Assembly (NCBI GenBank): GCA_001465935.1
Contig: LNKV01000028.1
Span: 62,001 to 126,000 of the forward strand
Reading direction: 5' to 3'
DNA: 64,000 bases
From: Clarireedia homoeocarpa
Taxonomy: Eukaryota; Ascomycota; Leotiomycetes; Helotiales; Rutstroemiaceae
The notes beneath the pieces are model-generated. The model saw only the letters and a program-made list of their open reading frames with translations, was not told where the DNA came from and made no database searches. Of the stretch, positions 20,501 through 32,212 are shown in pieces (position 1 is the stretch's first letter; each line of letters begins with the position of its first letter). The translations under genes and the position numbers were made by a program.

Positions 20501-21172
20501 CCGTCCAAGGCATCGCCGTCTTCCTCGAAGACGTCGCAATCAGCACCCCCAGCGAAGACGAATCCTCCGCCCGTGACAAACTCGGCCGCTTGACGGGCGA
20601 AGTCATTAAAACCGTCCAGCAGGCTATCAAACAGGGTTTCTTGGACTGGAGTCCTAGACTTCTTCTCGCTATGTACTCCTGCGAGATCCAAGCTAGCAGT
20701 AAGTCCCTTTCCACTCTTTCCCCTTTCCCTCCCCCTACAACATACCAAAAAAAAAAAAAAGCCCCTCGCTAACCCCCATCTAGCCGAAGTCCTCGGCCGC
20801 GTCTACGACGTGCTCACCCGTCGCCGCGGGCGCATCCTCTCCGAGTCCCTCAAAGAAGGCACCCCCTTCTTCACGATTCTCTCTCTCCTCCCCGTCGCCT
20901 CGTCCTTTGGCTTCAGCGACGAGATCCGCAAACGCACGTCCGGCGCCGCCAGCCCGCAGCTGATCTTCCAGGGCTTTGAGATCCTCGACGAAGACCCCTT
21001 CTGGGTGCCCTTTACCGACGAGGAGAAGGAGGATCTGGGCGACTTGGCCGATCGCGAGAATGTCGCGAGGAGGTACATGGATGGCGTGAGGGCGAGGAAG
21101 GGACTGATGGTTGAGGGGGAGAGGGGGAAGTTGGTGAGGGATGCGGAGAAGCAGAAGACGTTGAAGAGGTAA
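17586..21172 (+). CDS. RIA1: Elongation factor-like GTPase 1 (60S ribosome maturation, SBDS partner)
   Basis: Six exons: 17586-17648, 17714-17734, 17790-18730, 18819-20312, 20370-20698 and 20784-21172; 1078 aa, close to yeast Ria1/Efl1 (about 1,110). With Sdo1/SBDS it uses GTP to release Tif6/eIF6 from cytoplasmic pre-60S subunits. The G1 loop AHVDHGKT (residues ~26-33) is split by an intron after a 21-nt exon. Switch region RGITMESS, G3 DSPGHIDF (102-109) and G4 NKMD (156-159) are intact. The acidic insertion near residues 195-240 (ERTENETNGG to KDDEDIYF) is typical of EFL1 and absent from EF-2. EF-2-like domains II to V follow, with PGDLDKMIRGL and GGHLHL-type GELHLERCLTDL. It ends in a basic helix. 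Note that EF-2 itself would carry a diphthamide loop, not seen here. Confidence 0.95.
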
Positions 21173-22114
21173 GCGGGTAGGTAGGGGGGGGGGGTTGGAA
21201 TAGTTGGTTGGTTGGTTAGTGTGGGAGGGCGATGTAGACTTGTGTATAGGATATGGAAGTGATTACAGCATATTACAGCTTGCAAACTAGCCTGTTCCGA
21301 AATATAACTCGACAGACCGAGAATATGCTTTCTCGCGCGGTAAAATACACACCTAACAAATCAAAACATTCTTACACCACACCAAACCTCACCACATCAC
21401 ACTTGTATAAGCGCAAGCACAAAACAACATAAAATAACTTTTTCACATTTCATAGATCTACAAATCATTCCTAACCTCACACACATGCACACAACCCACT
21501 GAAAAGATTCATCTCATCTCATCTCATCTCTGTCCCATCGCACCTGCTATGTTATGTTATGCCGCAAACGACACACAAAAACGCCCTTAATACAAAAGAT
21601 GCTGTAGATTCCCAAATCCCACCCCCCCCCTACCATTTCACTCCATCCCCCCTTTAACCATATTTTTACTCCAACAAAAGAAGTAAAAGGAAAAAAGAAG
21701 TTGTGTCCCCCATTCCCTTCCCCACCCTCCAGATTGCCCCGCCAAATTTTTACACAAGATGGTTTGCACCAAGAGAAGATGTTGGAAATTGTAAAAGAAA
21801 AGACGAAGAAGAAAAGAAATGGAAAAGCGAAGAAGAAAACGAAAAGCCAGAAGAAGAAAAAACAGTGATCTGGAATAGAAAGTAAAGGTCGGCCGTTTCA
21901 ATCATGCCTGATCAGAGAGACTGGCCTCGACTTCAAAGCAGACATCACGGCAAAGAATATCCTAGCCTTCCCAAAAAATAAAGTCAAAAATACAAGAAAC
22001 CGAAATCTGTCTAGACCCATTTTTGGTTGGGCATCAGCTGCGTATCATTATCATCTGTCGTTTCCATGAAGCCCAGAAAACGCCATTCGTGATACTGTAA
22101 GAACCAAATCCATA
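21173..22114. other. Convergent 3' spacer between EFL1 and ASE1
   Basis: Contains the 3' UTRs of two convergent genes. Features seen are a G10 run at 21184-21193, TTGG repeats after it, CTCAT repeats at 21509-21530, and an A/G-rich tract at 21780-21870 that gives a meaningless Lys/Glu open frame. No gene is supported. Confidence 0.6.
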
Positions 22115-24577
22115 TCAGAAAGCGTCCTCATCAGTCCAGTTAGCTTCGCTTCCAGACACGATGCGGGTACACTCGCGATCATTTCTAAGCACACGACCAG
22201 CGTGTGTTAGATGAGCAGGGTAGTTCTTCGCTTTTCTAATAGTACTGCTGCGGAAAGTTTGCGGTGGTTCACCTTCTGGAGTATAGCGTTGTTGTCTCGA
22301 GGCTCGAATTCTGGCATAATAATCATCGCCTGCCTCTTCTTCTGGCTCGGTCTCGGATACATCGCCGTAGGTTTCCCAATTCTCAGAGCCTGAGCCAGTG
22401 GTTGTAGAGCTAGACGTATTTGATATTTGGCGGCTACTAGCAGGTGGGGGTGCAGGAGGTGCAGCTGTATAAGATAATGACTGGGAGAGCCTCTCGTTTG
22501 ATCGCATTGAAGATCTTAAATCATGGTATGATTGCGGTCTTCCAAAGTTTTCTTTGGGCTTTGGTACTTCAAATACATCTTCCGGAGAGACTGGACGTAC
22601 ACTACCACTGCCACTAGAAGAAGCAAAGCTCTCGTTACGGTAGTATTGCGGAGTAGAGGCTGGACGTGGCGGGTCAAAGATATCACGCATCTTCGGCGGT
22701 GGAGCTCGAGCTGGTGGGCCCATCCTACCACGGATCGTGTCAGTGCCTTGTCTTGACTCAGAGCGGGCAGGTTCTGCGTTCCGAGTCTGCTCTGGGGAAT
22801 TGGGACCAAGGTTGAGGCTTGATAAAGGTATACGGGCTGGACCTTTTGTAGGTGACCTCATTGACGATGTAGAATACGACACAGACGCACTTGACTGATT
22901 TCTCTTTAGTGTTCCTCCAGTAGGTGTCTTGGCACCAGATCTGCTAGGTGGGGCTCTAGGGACACTATTGGCACGGCCCAGCGTTCCGTTTTTGACAGTC
23001 GTTTTGGGAGGTAATGGCTTCGAGGTGGCTGGCGGTGGACCTGCAGGTGTCTTAGAGCGGGGACCAGGAACAGGTTTAGCTTCAGAAGCATCTAGCTCAT
23101 CAAGGTAACGTTCACCGTGGACTAAGAAAGGCCGGCCATATTCATCTTCCCAGTCTTCTAATACCTTTTTCAACTTTGCTGCGATCTTTGGCAAATCTTT
23201 CGCGATCCTCTTTCTCATCTTCTCTTCTCTCAACAACCGTGTCGGATCACGTTTCTCGCCCTTCTGACCTCGCATCATAAGACGACTGGCATCTTGGGAC
23301 GATGCTTGAAGATCATTTCTATCCTTGACGAGTGATCGATGCTCATCAATAAGCGCGAGAGTTGGCGCTCGTTGTTCTTTAAGAGTTTCAAGACGTTCAA
23401 TTTCTTGCTCATGAGCTTCCAATAGCGCATCGCTGTATACATCAGAAAATGCAGGAGTGAACTCGAGCATCTCCTCTTCGGAAAAGTAGAGCCCATCCCA
23501 GAGCTCTTGCAATTTGTATCGCGCGTCTTCGACAAAAAGGTGGAGGTTTTGTCTCTTAAGCTCATTCAGTCGCGATAATTCGTCCTCGAACTCATTGATT
23601 TGTCGAACACCACATCCGCGATTGCTATTCAAGAATCGTCGCCTTTGTGGTTCCTCAACTCCTAATTTCTGCCACAAAGCTTCAACTGTCTCACGAAGAT
23701 CTTTAAGACGCTTTTCACGTGCTTTCTTTTCATCTAATAATTTGTCGCGTCTGTTTTGCAATCTGACGATGTCGTCCTGGTGCAGGCCCAGCTGCTCTGG
23801 CGAGTCTCGATAATATTTGACTATTGCTGCATCTGTCTGAGCTTGTGGTGTACCAAGTTCAGCCCATAACTGAATCACGTTTTCTGCTAGCGCTTTAACC
23901 AAAGTGATACGGCGCGTATACTCTTCATAAACGCGCATGAATTCATCGTCGAGCGCGGTAACGTATACTGCGGAGAGATCGAAAGTTGGAGGAATGGAGG
24001 AGCCTGGAGCTGTGGGAGGAAGTTTGAGCTTTACAAAGGACGGTTCTAAGTGGGATGAGTATGATTCGAGAGCTTGGACAAGTTCTGGAATTCAGTCAGC
24101 ACAGATGACCACAGAACAATAAACACTAGGGGACTGAAGCGCACTTTTGATTTGTTCGTATCTCTCCTTATGTATTTTGTGTACTTGCATATGCTTTTCT
24201 TTTAATCCTTGTATACATTGCATCAAGGGATACGTGATTTGAAGATCATCATCTTCTGGTTCATACTCGTGGTGGTCTTTATTGTCATCGAGGGAAGCTT
24301 CCATCTGTTTAATATTTGTAATAATGCGTTGCGCCTCCTCAACCAGATCATTCTTCTCGGTCGCAACTAATCGCACTTGATTTTGTAAAGTCTCCGAGAG
24401 CGCAGCGAATACCTGGAGGGAATTAGTACTTCTGTCGTGCTACATAATCCCCAAAGAGTGGCATACTTCTGATTCTCTACTCTCTCGCTCCCTAGCCGGG
24501 ACGCCAATCTCGTCGAATAAGCCATGAAGCTGGCCAATTATTGTCGAAACCTGCGAACTCAGATAGCTGGTGTCCAT
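22115..24577 (-). CDS. ASE1: ASE1/PRC1/MAP65-family microtubule-bundling protein
   Basis: Three exons on the minus strand: 24577-24467, 24412-24145 and 24084-22115; 782 aa (fission yeast Ase1 is 731). The protein crosslinks antiparallel microtubules at the spindle midzone and holds the anaphase spindle together. Residues 1-340 are coiled coil with the dimerisation and rod segments (QLHGLFDEIGVP, and LWAELGTPQAQTD). The conserved spectrin-like microtubule-binding domain follows, with LQELWDGLYFSEEEMLEFTP near residue 300 and EIERLETLKEQRAPTLALI after it, then the basic segment RLLREEKMRKRIAKDLPKI. From about residue 490 onwards it is Ser/Pro/Arg-rich and disordered, with many Ser-Pro sites that fit cell-cycle phosphorylation. 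Intron 2 carries a textbook branch site CTGACTGAATTCCAG. It is head-to-head with CSN5. Confidence 0.93.
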
Positions 24578-25634
24578 ATTGAACACAAGCCAAGCTGGCG
24601 CAAATAATGGGATAAATAGTGTGAATAACGCGAATTGAAGGTCGAAAAGTCGAAACCTTTAAATAACCCAAAGGAGAAAAGGGTGGTTGGAGAGTGTAGG
24701 AAAGACAAAGGATTGCGGAGATAACGAGTGGAGGCAGTGAAAGTGGAGATGGGAATTTTGGTTCTCAGCAATGGCCGGATTGTGATCGCGACTGCAAGGT
24801 CTTTTCCAAGAGTTCATCAAAGGCCGTTTCCAATTGTCTCTCGGTTGTGCGTGTAGCGTTTTGGCTGCATTGAATTGAAACGAACAGGACGAAGTTTTTG
24901 AGTGGTTGTTGAATCCGAACTTTGAGTGTATTGAAGTGTATTGAAGTGATTGTAGTGGTATTTGGTATTTGGTGTTTGGTGTTTGGTATTTGCTATGTGC
25001 TCTGTAGGGCAAAGCACGCAGTACCGTCGTTTCGTAGCGTTTGGGAAGGAAATCTATCAAGATCAAGATCCACTCAGAGTGAAGATCGAAAATGATTCGC
25101 ATAGAACCATCGCACCATGAGGGACAATTGAACCTTTTGATGAGATTTGTGGTTGTGTTTACCCAGACCTTGCATGACGGAAAGGCGTTGGCACAGTGAT
25201 TCCCGTTTCGACAAATGGCTTGCGACCTGATAGCTCGCAGGTTTGACGCAATCCCTCTTTGTTCATTCGCTGATTCGTTCAAGCGCGTTCGGATGATTTT
25301 GGAGCAGCAGCAGAAACAAGGATTGAATGGTCTCATTGTGTGTCACTTTTAGCAAGAACCCCGCGCCTCCTCCCAAGGTCCAGGTTCGCAGGCCGAGAAG
25401 GAGGAACTAAGCTTCCAGTCCGTGTGCAGGGCTGCCGATACCCTAAAAACAGTATCTGGGAACAATCCAGTAGAGTAGGATCCATCGACATTATTCCGCA
25501 ATACATACTTGCATAGGTCGGCGATCACGATCACGATCAGACGCGCCCAGTGGATTCACGCACAACTGTCCAACATCCGAACATCTCAACAGCCGCACAG
25601 TACAGTTGTGCCACTCATCCACACATCTTCCATC
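24578..25634. other. Divergent promoter region between ASE1 and CSN5
   Basis: About 1.06 kb serving two genes transcribed away from each other. A minus-strand frame (25336-24659) stays open through much of it but reads through TATTTGGT/GTATTGAAGT repeats (24935-24990) and has no family resemblance, so it is not called as a gene. Confidence 0.55.
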
Positions 25635-26741
25635 ATGGATACGGCTTTCAAGACCTGGGGTAAGTAAGCTCTATCGCCCTCCCACCGTGCCCCTCCTTCA
25701 TTGAACCCAAAGCTCACCTTATCGATAACAGAGCTCGACAATAACGTCCAACTGGTTGACCCCGTCCGCGATGCGCTCTTCAACTACGACAAAGACGAGC
25801 AAAAGGCCATCCAAGACCTCAAACCATGGAAAACCAACCCCCACCACTTCAAGAACGTCCGAATATCCGCAGTCGCCCTGCTAAAAATGGTCATGCACGC
25901 CCGGTCTGGTGGCTCCATTGAAGTCATGGGTTTGATGCAGGGAAAGATCGCCGGCGATACCATCATCGTAACAGATGCCTTCAGATTACCCGTTGAAGGA
26001 ACGGAAACTCGAGTTAATGCTCAGGATGAGGCGAATGAGTATATGGTTGAATATCTGCAGGCCTGTAGAGACCAGGGAAAGTTGGAGAACGCGGTAGGAT
26101 GGTATCATAGTCACCCGGGCTACGGATGCTGGCTGAGCGGTATCGACGTCGGCACACAAGTAATACAACAAACCTTCTCCGATCCATTCCTTGCCGTAGT
26201 CATCGACCCTGACCGTACCATCTCGGCGGGAAAAGTCGAGATCGGCGCCTTTCGCACCTATCCCGAGAATTACAAATCAGCAGATTCGGGAAGTGGCGAT
26301 GGATACCAGACGATTCCACTCGCAAAGATTGAGGATTTTGGTGCTCACAGTAGCAGATATTACTCATTGGAGGTCTCGCATTTCAAGAGCTCGCTAGATA
26401 CGCACCTGCTGGAGTTACTGTGGAATAAGTATTGGGTGCAGACGCTCAGTCAAAGCCCGCTGTTTACCAATCGCGAGTATAGCAGTAAGCAGATGTTGGA
26501 TTTGAGCTCGAAGATTCGTCAAGCTGGGTCGGGTATTGCACGTACTGGCAGAGCACCGGCTGGTTCCATGGCAAACAAGGCGATGGATCTGCAATTACAG
26601 AAAGTGGTTAGAGATAGCAGTAAGATTGCTGGCGAGGAGGTGACCGGACTGAAGGCTGGTGAAGTCAAGGCGCAACTTTTCAACGGCTTGGGTGGAGCAC
26701 CAAAAGCCGAGGCTACTCCAGCCGTTGAAGTAACGCAGTAA
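25635..26741 (+). CDS. RRI1: COP9 signalosome catalytic subunit 5 (deneddylase)
   Basis: Two exons: 25635-25659 (eight codons plus one base) and 25732-26741; 344 aa, as expected for CSN5. It is the JAMM/MPN+ metalloprotease that removes Nedd8/Rub1 from cullins and so controls SCF-type ubiquitin ligases; in moulds it affects development and secondary metabolism. The zinc site is complete: Glu72 in GGSIEVMG, then His134 and His136, Ser144 and Asp147 in HSHPGYGCWLSGID (human numbering is four higher). The N-terminal MDTAFKTWEL and the insert around NVRISAVALLKMVMHARSGG are characteristic. The C-terminal CSN-specific helices end in an Ala/Glu-rich tail. The tiny first exon is short enough to be missed by automatic annotation, which would then start at a wrong in-frame codon near 25701. 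Confidence 0.96.
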
Positions 26742-27031
26742 TGATGCAAAGAAGGAAGGTGGTTTAGTAAGCTCATAAGGAGCATTGTTGGGCGTTTTGA
26801 TGAGGCGTTCTAGGCCGAAAAGCTTATACCGTCTGGACTGGAAGAATGAAGTTATGATACACCAAACACCTACACAATTATATGTTTGGGTATTTATGGA
26901 TCTCCTTTCTTGCCTATCATACAGCTCTTATTTACTCCAACAGCCATAGACCCCTTAGCGTAAGCTGGAGAACTTGCTTCACCCCCCTCCAACGTTTTGC
27001 AATACTTAGGCGGCACAAAGGGGTTGTTATT

Positions 27032-29131
27032 TCATGCAGGCGACAGATTTTGCCCAGTCCCTTCAGCAGCTTCTTTCTCTTGCTCCAGTAGATGTTTCGT
27101 CATGAATTTTTTCGCAACTTCCAATCTCCTCACAGACTCCTCGTGACCCAGAATTAACATTGTGTCCACAGCTTGCGGACCACTATCCCCAGCCAACAAT
27201 GCCCACCTCAAATATCGATGGATAAGAGTCGTCCAACCTTTCTTAATTTGCTGTTGTCCTCCCTCGGTCCACTCACGATTTTGAGTATATTCAGCAGTAG
27301 TTAACATTGTTCCCTGAGTTATGAGAAGTTCTATTAATGGTTGAAGTTCGGTTCTCTGCCACCGTTTTTCGGGTATAGTTAGGATTGCATCGAATGAGTC
27401 GGCGAAATCTTCCGGGGGTTCGAAAAGAGCGCCTGATGGAACATGTCGAAGTTTCAGAGACGTCATGTTATGTTCTAGATCTGAGGGTTTTGGAGCAGTG
27501 AAGAAATATCTGTTGCGGACGAGGAAGTCTGCAGGCAAGGTGTACCTCTCGGCGTCCAACAAAAGAAGTTTGTAGATGTAGAGGATTTTCGCTTCATCCT
27601 CATTTTTGCAATTGTAGAATTCATACTTCTTCTGGTCTTGGGAGGCGTTGATGAGTTTTAGGATAGGAGTCGCGGCCAACAGCCGCAGATCATGGTATTT
27701 TTCAGGGTGATGGTTCTCTTGTGCCATCAAGGCATATCGTGCGGCGTGCTTTCTCTGTAAAAAATCAAGTTTTTCAAATGCTACCACCGAATCACCTTTG
27801 GTATATTTCATGCTAGCCTAGACAGATGTGAGCTAATACAACGACCAGAGCGAAAAAAGGACATACATTTTCGATGAGTTGCTCTATCCCCATAACATCG
27901 CTCTTGCCAGGATGTGACCATCCTAGTAGAGCCGCAAAATTTATCAGAGCTTCCGAAAAGTATCCACGATCTCTAAATGTTCCTATGTCGATAGCACCAT
28001 CTCTCTTGCTAAGCTTCGTTCTGTCTTTATTTAACAGCAGACCGACGTGTGCAAATTTAGGTAACGTCCATCCGAAGGCTTGATATAGAAGTACGTGCGT
28101 AGCAGTTGATGACATCCATTCCTTAGAACGCAGTTAGTAACTGCCTATTCAATCAATGCTCGGCACATACCGAGCCACGAACTACGTGTGTGATCTTCAT
28201 AAGATGATCATCCACAACATTTGCAAAATGATATGTCGGCATACCGTCTGACTTGACCAGGATCGGATCTTGAAATCCTAGATTGGCTGCAAGGGGTTTC
28301 TTCGTCTGAATAACGCCAAAGTTTTCATCCTTGAAATGAGGGTACCCTTCATCTGGTACCCTCAGTCTGATCACGTGCGGCTTCCCATCTGCTGCCCATT
28401 GATCAGATTGTTCTTTAGGGATATCTGCGCACGTTCTATCATAAGATTGATATACTCCCAGGATCGATTGGTGTCGAGCTAGTTCATGAAGGCGTTTCCT
28501 GGAACAGAAACACCTGTAGCCAACGCCTGTAGCAAGTAACTTTTGGCCATATTCTTGATATATTGGCGTTCTTTCGGACTTCATAGTCATTAGAATTTGC
28601 GCTTAACAAACAGCGAAGAGGAGAGTGGGAGTCTACCTGTATGTATGGGCCATATGGACCACCTACTTGGGGACCTGGAATCCTTCGTTCAACACGGCTT
28701 ATTCATAACATAGCATTATAGAATTACCTTCATCCCATTCCAACCCAGCCCATGCAAGATCTCGAAGCAAGCCTTCTGCAGCACCAGCAACTGTTCTGTC
28801 CTTCTTTGTTCAACCAGAAGTCCATTGAAAATGTTCTAGGTGAACTTACGGAATCAGTATCTTCAACGCGCAAAATAAACGAGCCACGAGTAGCTTTAGC
28901 AAGCAGAAAATTGAATAATGCGGTCCGAAGGGAGCCTAGATGTAAATTTCCTGTTGGCGATGGGGCAAAGCGAGTTCTCATGGGCTCAGCGTCACGCAGC
29001 TGGACCTTAGATGACCCAAACCTCTCCCATCGTACAGGCACATAGGCATGTCTCCTACAGATGAAACAGACATTGGTTTTCCATATACTTCGGCCACTCC
29101 TTCGTGCCGGTGACAAGGAGGAAATCCTCAT
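27032..29131 (-). CDS. MSE1: Mitochondrial glutamyl-tRNA synthetase
   Basis: Six exons on the minus strand: 29131-28850, 28803-28728, 28674-28637, 28578-28171, 28121-27867 and 27817-27032; 614 aa. It charges tRNA-Glu (and in many mitochondria tRNA-Gln as a first step) in the mitochondrion. The Arg-rich leader of about 45 residues before MRTRFAPSPTG is a likely targeting peptide. Class I signatures are clear: the HIGH-equivalent HLGS at residues 64-67, the VEDTD segment, and the KMSKS-equivalent KLSKR at about 304-308. The anticodon-binding domain occupies the last ~250 residues. Intron 1 is only 46 nt (49 nt if the next AG is used), and exon 3 is 38 nt. It is head-to-head with the DnaJ gene, 430 bp apart. 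Confidence 0.93.
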
Positions 29132-29561
29132 TTTCGATCACCTTCTCAATGGGATCGAGTGGGATTCCCGCGTGAATTCGTACACAATTTGAGTGTACAG
29201 GCAATTCTTGAATTTGGGCCCCAAAAATTCAGACCTGAGCTCAGCCTCATTAGTTACTCATGCGCCACAGTTTCCACGGCAGTTACGTTGGAAAGGCGCT
29301 AAGATAAATGAATTCTCAGCAATGAATTGATAATCAGATATCTGCATTTTTTCAGCCCTACAACCTTTTCAGGTACATGATTTGATTCATCGTACAAAAG
29401 TCCTCTGTTACTCAGTACGGGAGCCATATACGGCGATTGATAACTTCACAGTACATAAATTTGAATATTTGCGGCACTCTGTATCCTTAGGAATAACTCT
29501 ACGAAAAGTTGTTGATTGAGCAAGCAAAAGGCAACCCTGCCGCAACCTTCGATTTTTCAGC
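29132..29561. promoter_or_regulatory. Shared divergent promoter of MSE1 and the DnaJ gene
   Basis: A 430-bp AT-rich interval separates two outward-facing start codons. No convincing heat-shock element (three alternating nGAAn units) was seen, although the right-hand gene encodes a chaperone. Confidence 0.5.
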
Positions 29562-31008
29562 ATGGCTTCCAACGGCACAACGGAAGAGATCGATCTCTAT
29601 GGTGAGAGGATATCACATACTGCATAACTGCCTCTGCGCTAACATTTGTCTGCAGCTATTCTAGAAATCAGTAAATCTGCAACCAAATCCGAAATTAAGA
29701 AGGCATACCACAAGGTAGACCCCGCTTTGCGCCATAGCACAGGTTTTTACTGATGTGAAATAGGCAGCACTACAACACCACCCAGATAAGGCCCCGGAAG
29801 ATCAGAGAGAGGCAGCGGACGAGAAGTTCAAAGCTGTGAGCCAAGCTTACGAGATTCTTTACGATGAAGAGAAGCGAGAAATGTACGATACCCACGGCAT
29901 GGCCGCTTTCGATGGTAGCCGCGGAGGCATGGGTGGTGGAGGCGTCGATCTGGATGATATACTTTCTCAGATGTTTGGCATGGGAAGGGGTATGGGAGGC
30001 ATGGGAGGAATGCCACCTGGATTTGGAGGAGGACCAGGACCAAAACGCCCACGGAGGGGGCAAAACGAAGAGCAGGTGTATAAGATTAAGCTTGAAGAGC
30101 TTTATAAGGGCAAGACCGTTAAATTCACGAGCAAAAAGAACGTTATCTGCACACATTGTAACGGGACCGGAGGAAAAGAAAAGGCCAAGGCACAGACCTG
30201 CGACAGATGTAAAGGCAATGGAGTTACTCTCGGTCTTAGGAGTGTCGGACCAGGACTCGTTACGCAGGAAAGGGTTATGTGTGATACCTGCTCTGGAGCC
30301 GGTCAGATCTATAAGGAAAAGGACAAGTGCAAAAAGTGCAAAGGAAAGCGTGTTACTCACGAGAAAAAGCAATTGGAGCTTTATATTCCCCGTGGCGCAA
30401 GGCAAGGAGAACGTATTGTGCTGGAAGGAGAAGCCGACCAAGTACCGGACCAAACTCCGGGCGACATTATTTTCACTATAGAGGAGGAAGACCATCCAAT
30501 TTTCCAGCGTGCTGGCGACGACCTCTCTGCCGATCTGGAAATCACTTTAGCTGAGGCACTTACCGGCTTCTCAAAAGTTGTTCTGACACATTTGGACGGG
30601 CGTGGTATACACATAAATCACCCCCAAGGAAAGGTTCTACAGCCTGGACAGAATTTGAGAGTTGCGGGTGAAGGTATGCCTCTGAAGAGGAGTGATGCTA
30701 AAGGTGATTTGTATTTGGTTGTCAAAATCGAGTTCCCTGAGAACGGATGGACATCAGATGCGGCCGTGTTCGACAGCCTGAAAGCAATCCTGCCTAAACC
30801 CGAGCCGCCTATTGAAGCTACGGAGATTGATGAAGTAGAGTATGAGTCTGACGCGGACATTGACGAGGTACGTGTGATCGATGTGAGATGTCTAGGTCTA
30901 GGCTAACATTCAATTCAGTTTGGTGCTAACTCGGATGATCCCCGCGCTGGTGGAGAGTGGGAAGACGATGAAGAGGAAGAGGGAGGTGCACAATGTGCTC
31001 AACAATAA
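29562..31008 (+). CDS. Type I (class A) DnaJ/Hsp40 co-chaperone with CaaX-like end
   Basis: Four exons: 29562-29601, 29656-29714, 29764-30867 and 30919-31008; 430 aa. It stimulates Hsp70 ATPase and delivers unfolded clients. Domains in order: J domain with HPD at residues 39-41; a Gly/Met-rich linker (GGMGGGG, MGRGMGGMGGMPPG); the zinc domain with four CxxCxGxG-type repeats (CTHCNGTG, CDRCKGNG, CDTCSGAG and a degenerate CKKCKGKR); and two C-terminal beta domains. The last exon is short, acidic, and ends in Cys-Ala-Gln-Gln. This fits a CaaX prenylation box like that of yeast Ydj1 (CASQ), so membrane attachment at the ER or outer mitochondrial surface is likely. It could be the Ydj1 or the Xdj1 type; the C-terminal box favours Ydj1/Mas5. 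Confidence 0.94.
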
Positions 31009-31511
31009 GCGATTCTGGAAATCACTGGGCGTTGGGCGTGTATGGATTGACTTGGTACTGAGCGGGGCGGTATACTCCTGCTTCAGCATGTGTGGCATAA
31101 ATATGTACTATTGTTAGTAAATAGAACAACCTGAGGAACAGGACCAATACAAGCGTTGGATTTTGGAATACTTTTCACCTTCGGTATGTTCGTTAATGCG
31201 TTGTGATCCAGCTCCCTAGTGCCCCTGAACAAATACAAAATACTGCCAAGGGAGCCGTGCACAAAATCTCAACTTCCTCAATATCACGTGAGCTGCAAAT
31301 CATTATTTACAAGCCCTAAAATTTCTGCCTTAGGTATACTTGCCCACAGAAAATTAAGCGATTTTAAACATCCAAAAAAGATTTCGAGGTTTACCGGCTT
31401 AAACAACGACAATTCACGACAACCCGACGACACGACGGCAAGGTGTGTATTTCAGCATTCTGATCCCGGGCACTGAAATTCAGGGTCGCAATTGTGCTGA
31501 CATTACTCCAG
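31009..31511. other. Intergenic: DnaJ 3' end and RPL32 promoter
   Basis: No gene is supported. The last 60 bases before the RPL32 start contain a GGTGTGTA to TTCAG pair that could be a small 5' UTR intron, which is common in ribosomal protein genes; this was not proven. Confidence 0.45.
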
Positions 31512-32212
31512 ATGGTCTCCGCTAAGAAGCACGTTCCTATCGTCAAGAAGCGTACGTTCAATTCCTCACTCGATCCTCCACATTCTATCCTATATCGCCT
31601 CTATCAATCGATCCTGGAGTACTGCTGGAAATGGGCGACAAGACAACGCTGCTAGAAATACGGGGAATAATTGATTGACATTTATTTATAGGCACCAAGC
31701 GCTTCCACAGACATCAAAGCGATACCTACAAATGTGTCGACCCAAGCTGGAGAAAGCCCAAGGGTATTGATAACCGTGTCCGAAGACGGTTCAAGGGACA
31801 AATGGTTATGCCATCGGTACGTTTGGGTTCCGACGAAGGTGGTTGGAATGGCTTCTGCATATAACTCTTATGCGAGGTTTTTTCGAACGACTGGGATGGC
31901 CCAGAGCGCAGACTGATGAGGATATAGATTGGTTTCGGTTCCAACAAGAAAACCCGCCACATGATGCCATCCGGCCACAAGGCCTTCTTGGTTAACAACA
32001 CCCGCGATGTTGACCTTCTCCTTATGCACAACAAGTCCTACGCCGCAGAGTATGTTTCGACGATTCAGAGATGAAAGAAGATAACTCTAACCCTCACATT
32101 TAGGATTGCGCACGCCGTTTCATCGAGAAAGAGAATCGAGATTGTTGCACGCGCGAAGGAACTCGGAGTCAAGGTTACAAACGCAAAGGCAAGAGTTACG
32201 ACCGAGGTTTAA
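31512..32212 (+). CDS. RPL32: 60S ribosomal protein L32 (eL32)
   Basis: Four exons: 31512-31551, 31692-31816, 31928-32049 and 32104-32212; 131 aa, one more than yeast eL32. It is a structural protein of the large cytoplasmic subunit. The sequence opens MVSAKKHVPIVKKRTKRFHR and contains SWRKPKGIDNRVRRRFKG, IGFGSNKKTRHMMPSG and the C-terminal IAHAVSSRKRIEIVARA, all hallmark eL32 blocks. Introns are 140, 111 and 54 nt. The first two are long for this window, as often seen in ribosomal protein genes. No box C/D or H/ACA snoRNA was recognised inside them, but this was only inspected by eye. Confidence 0.97.

Noticed and set aside
24659..25336. 225-codon minus-strand frame in the ASE1-CSN5 promoter region
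   Set aside because: It runs through local TTTGGTGT repeats, contains no domain and has no upstream or downstream partner exons.
29770..30495. 241-codon frame opposite the DnaJ gene
   Set aside because: Antisense shadow of a strongly supported chaperone exon.
31817..31927. Box C/D snoRNA in RPL32 intron 2 (a TGATGA near the 3' end)
   Set aside because: The TGATGA lies next to the acceptor, with no partner D box placed upstream as needed.
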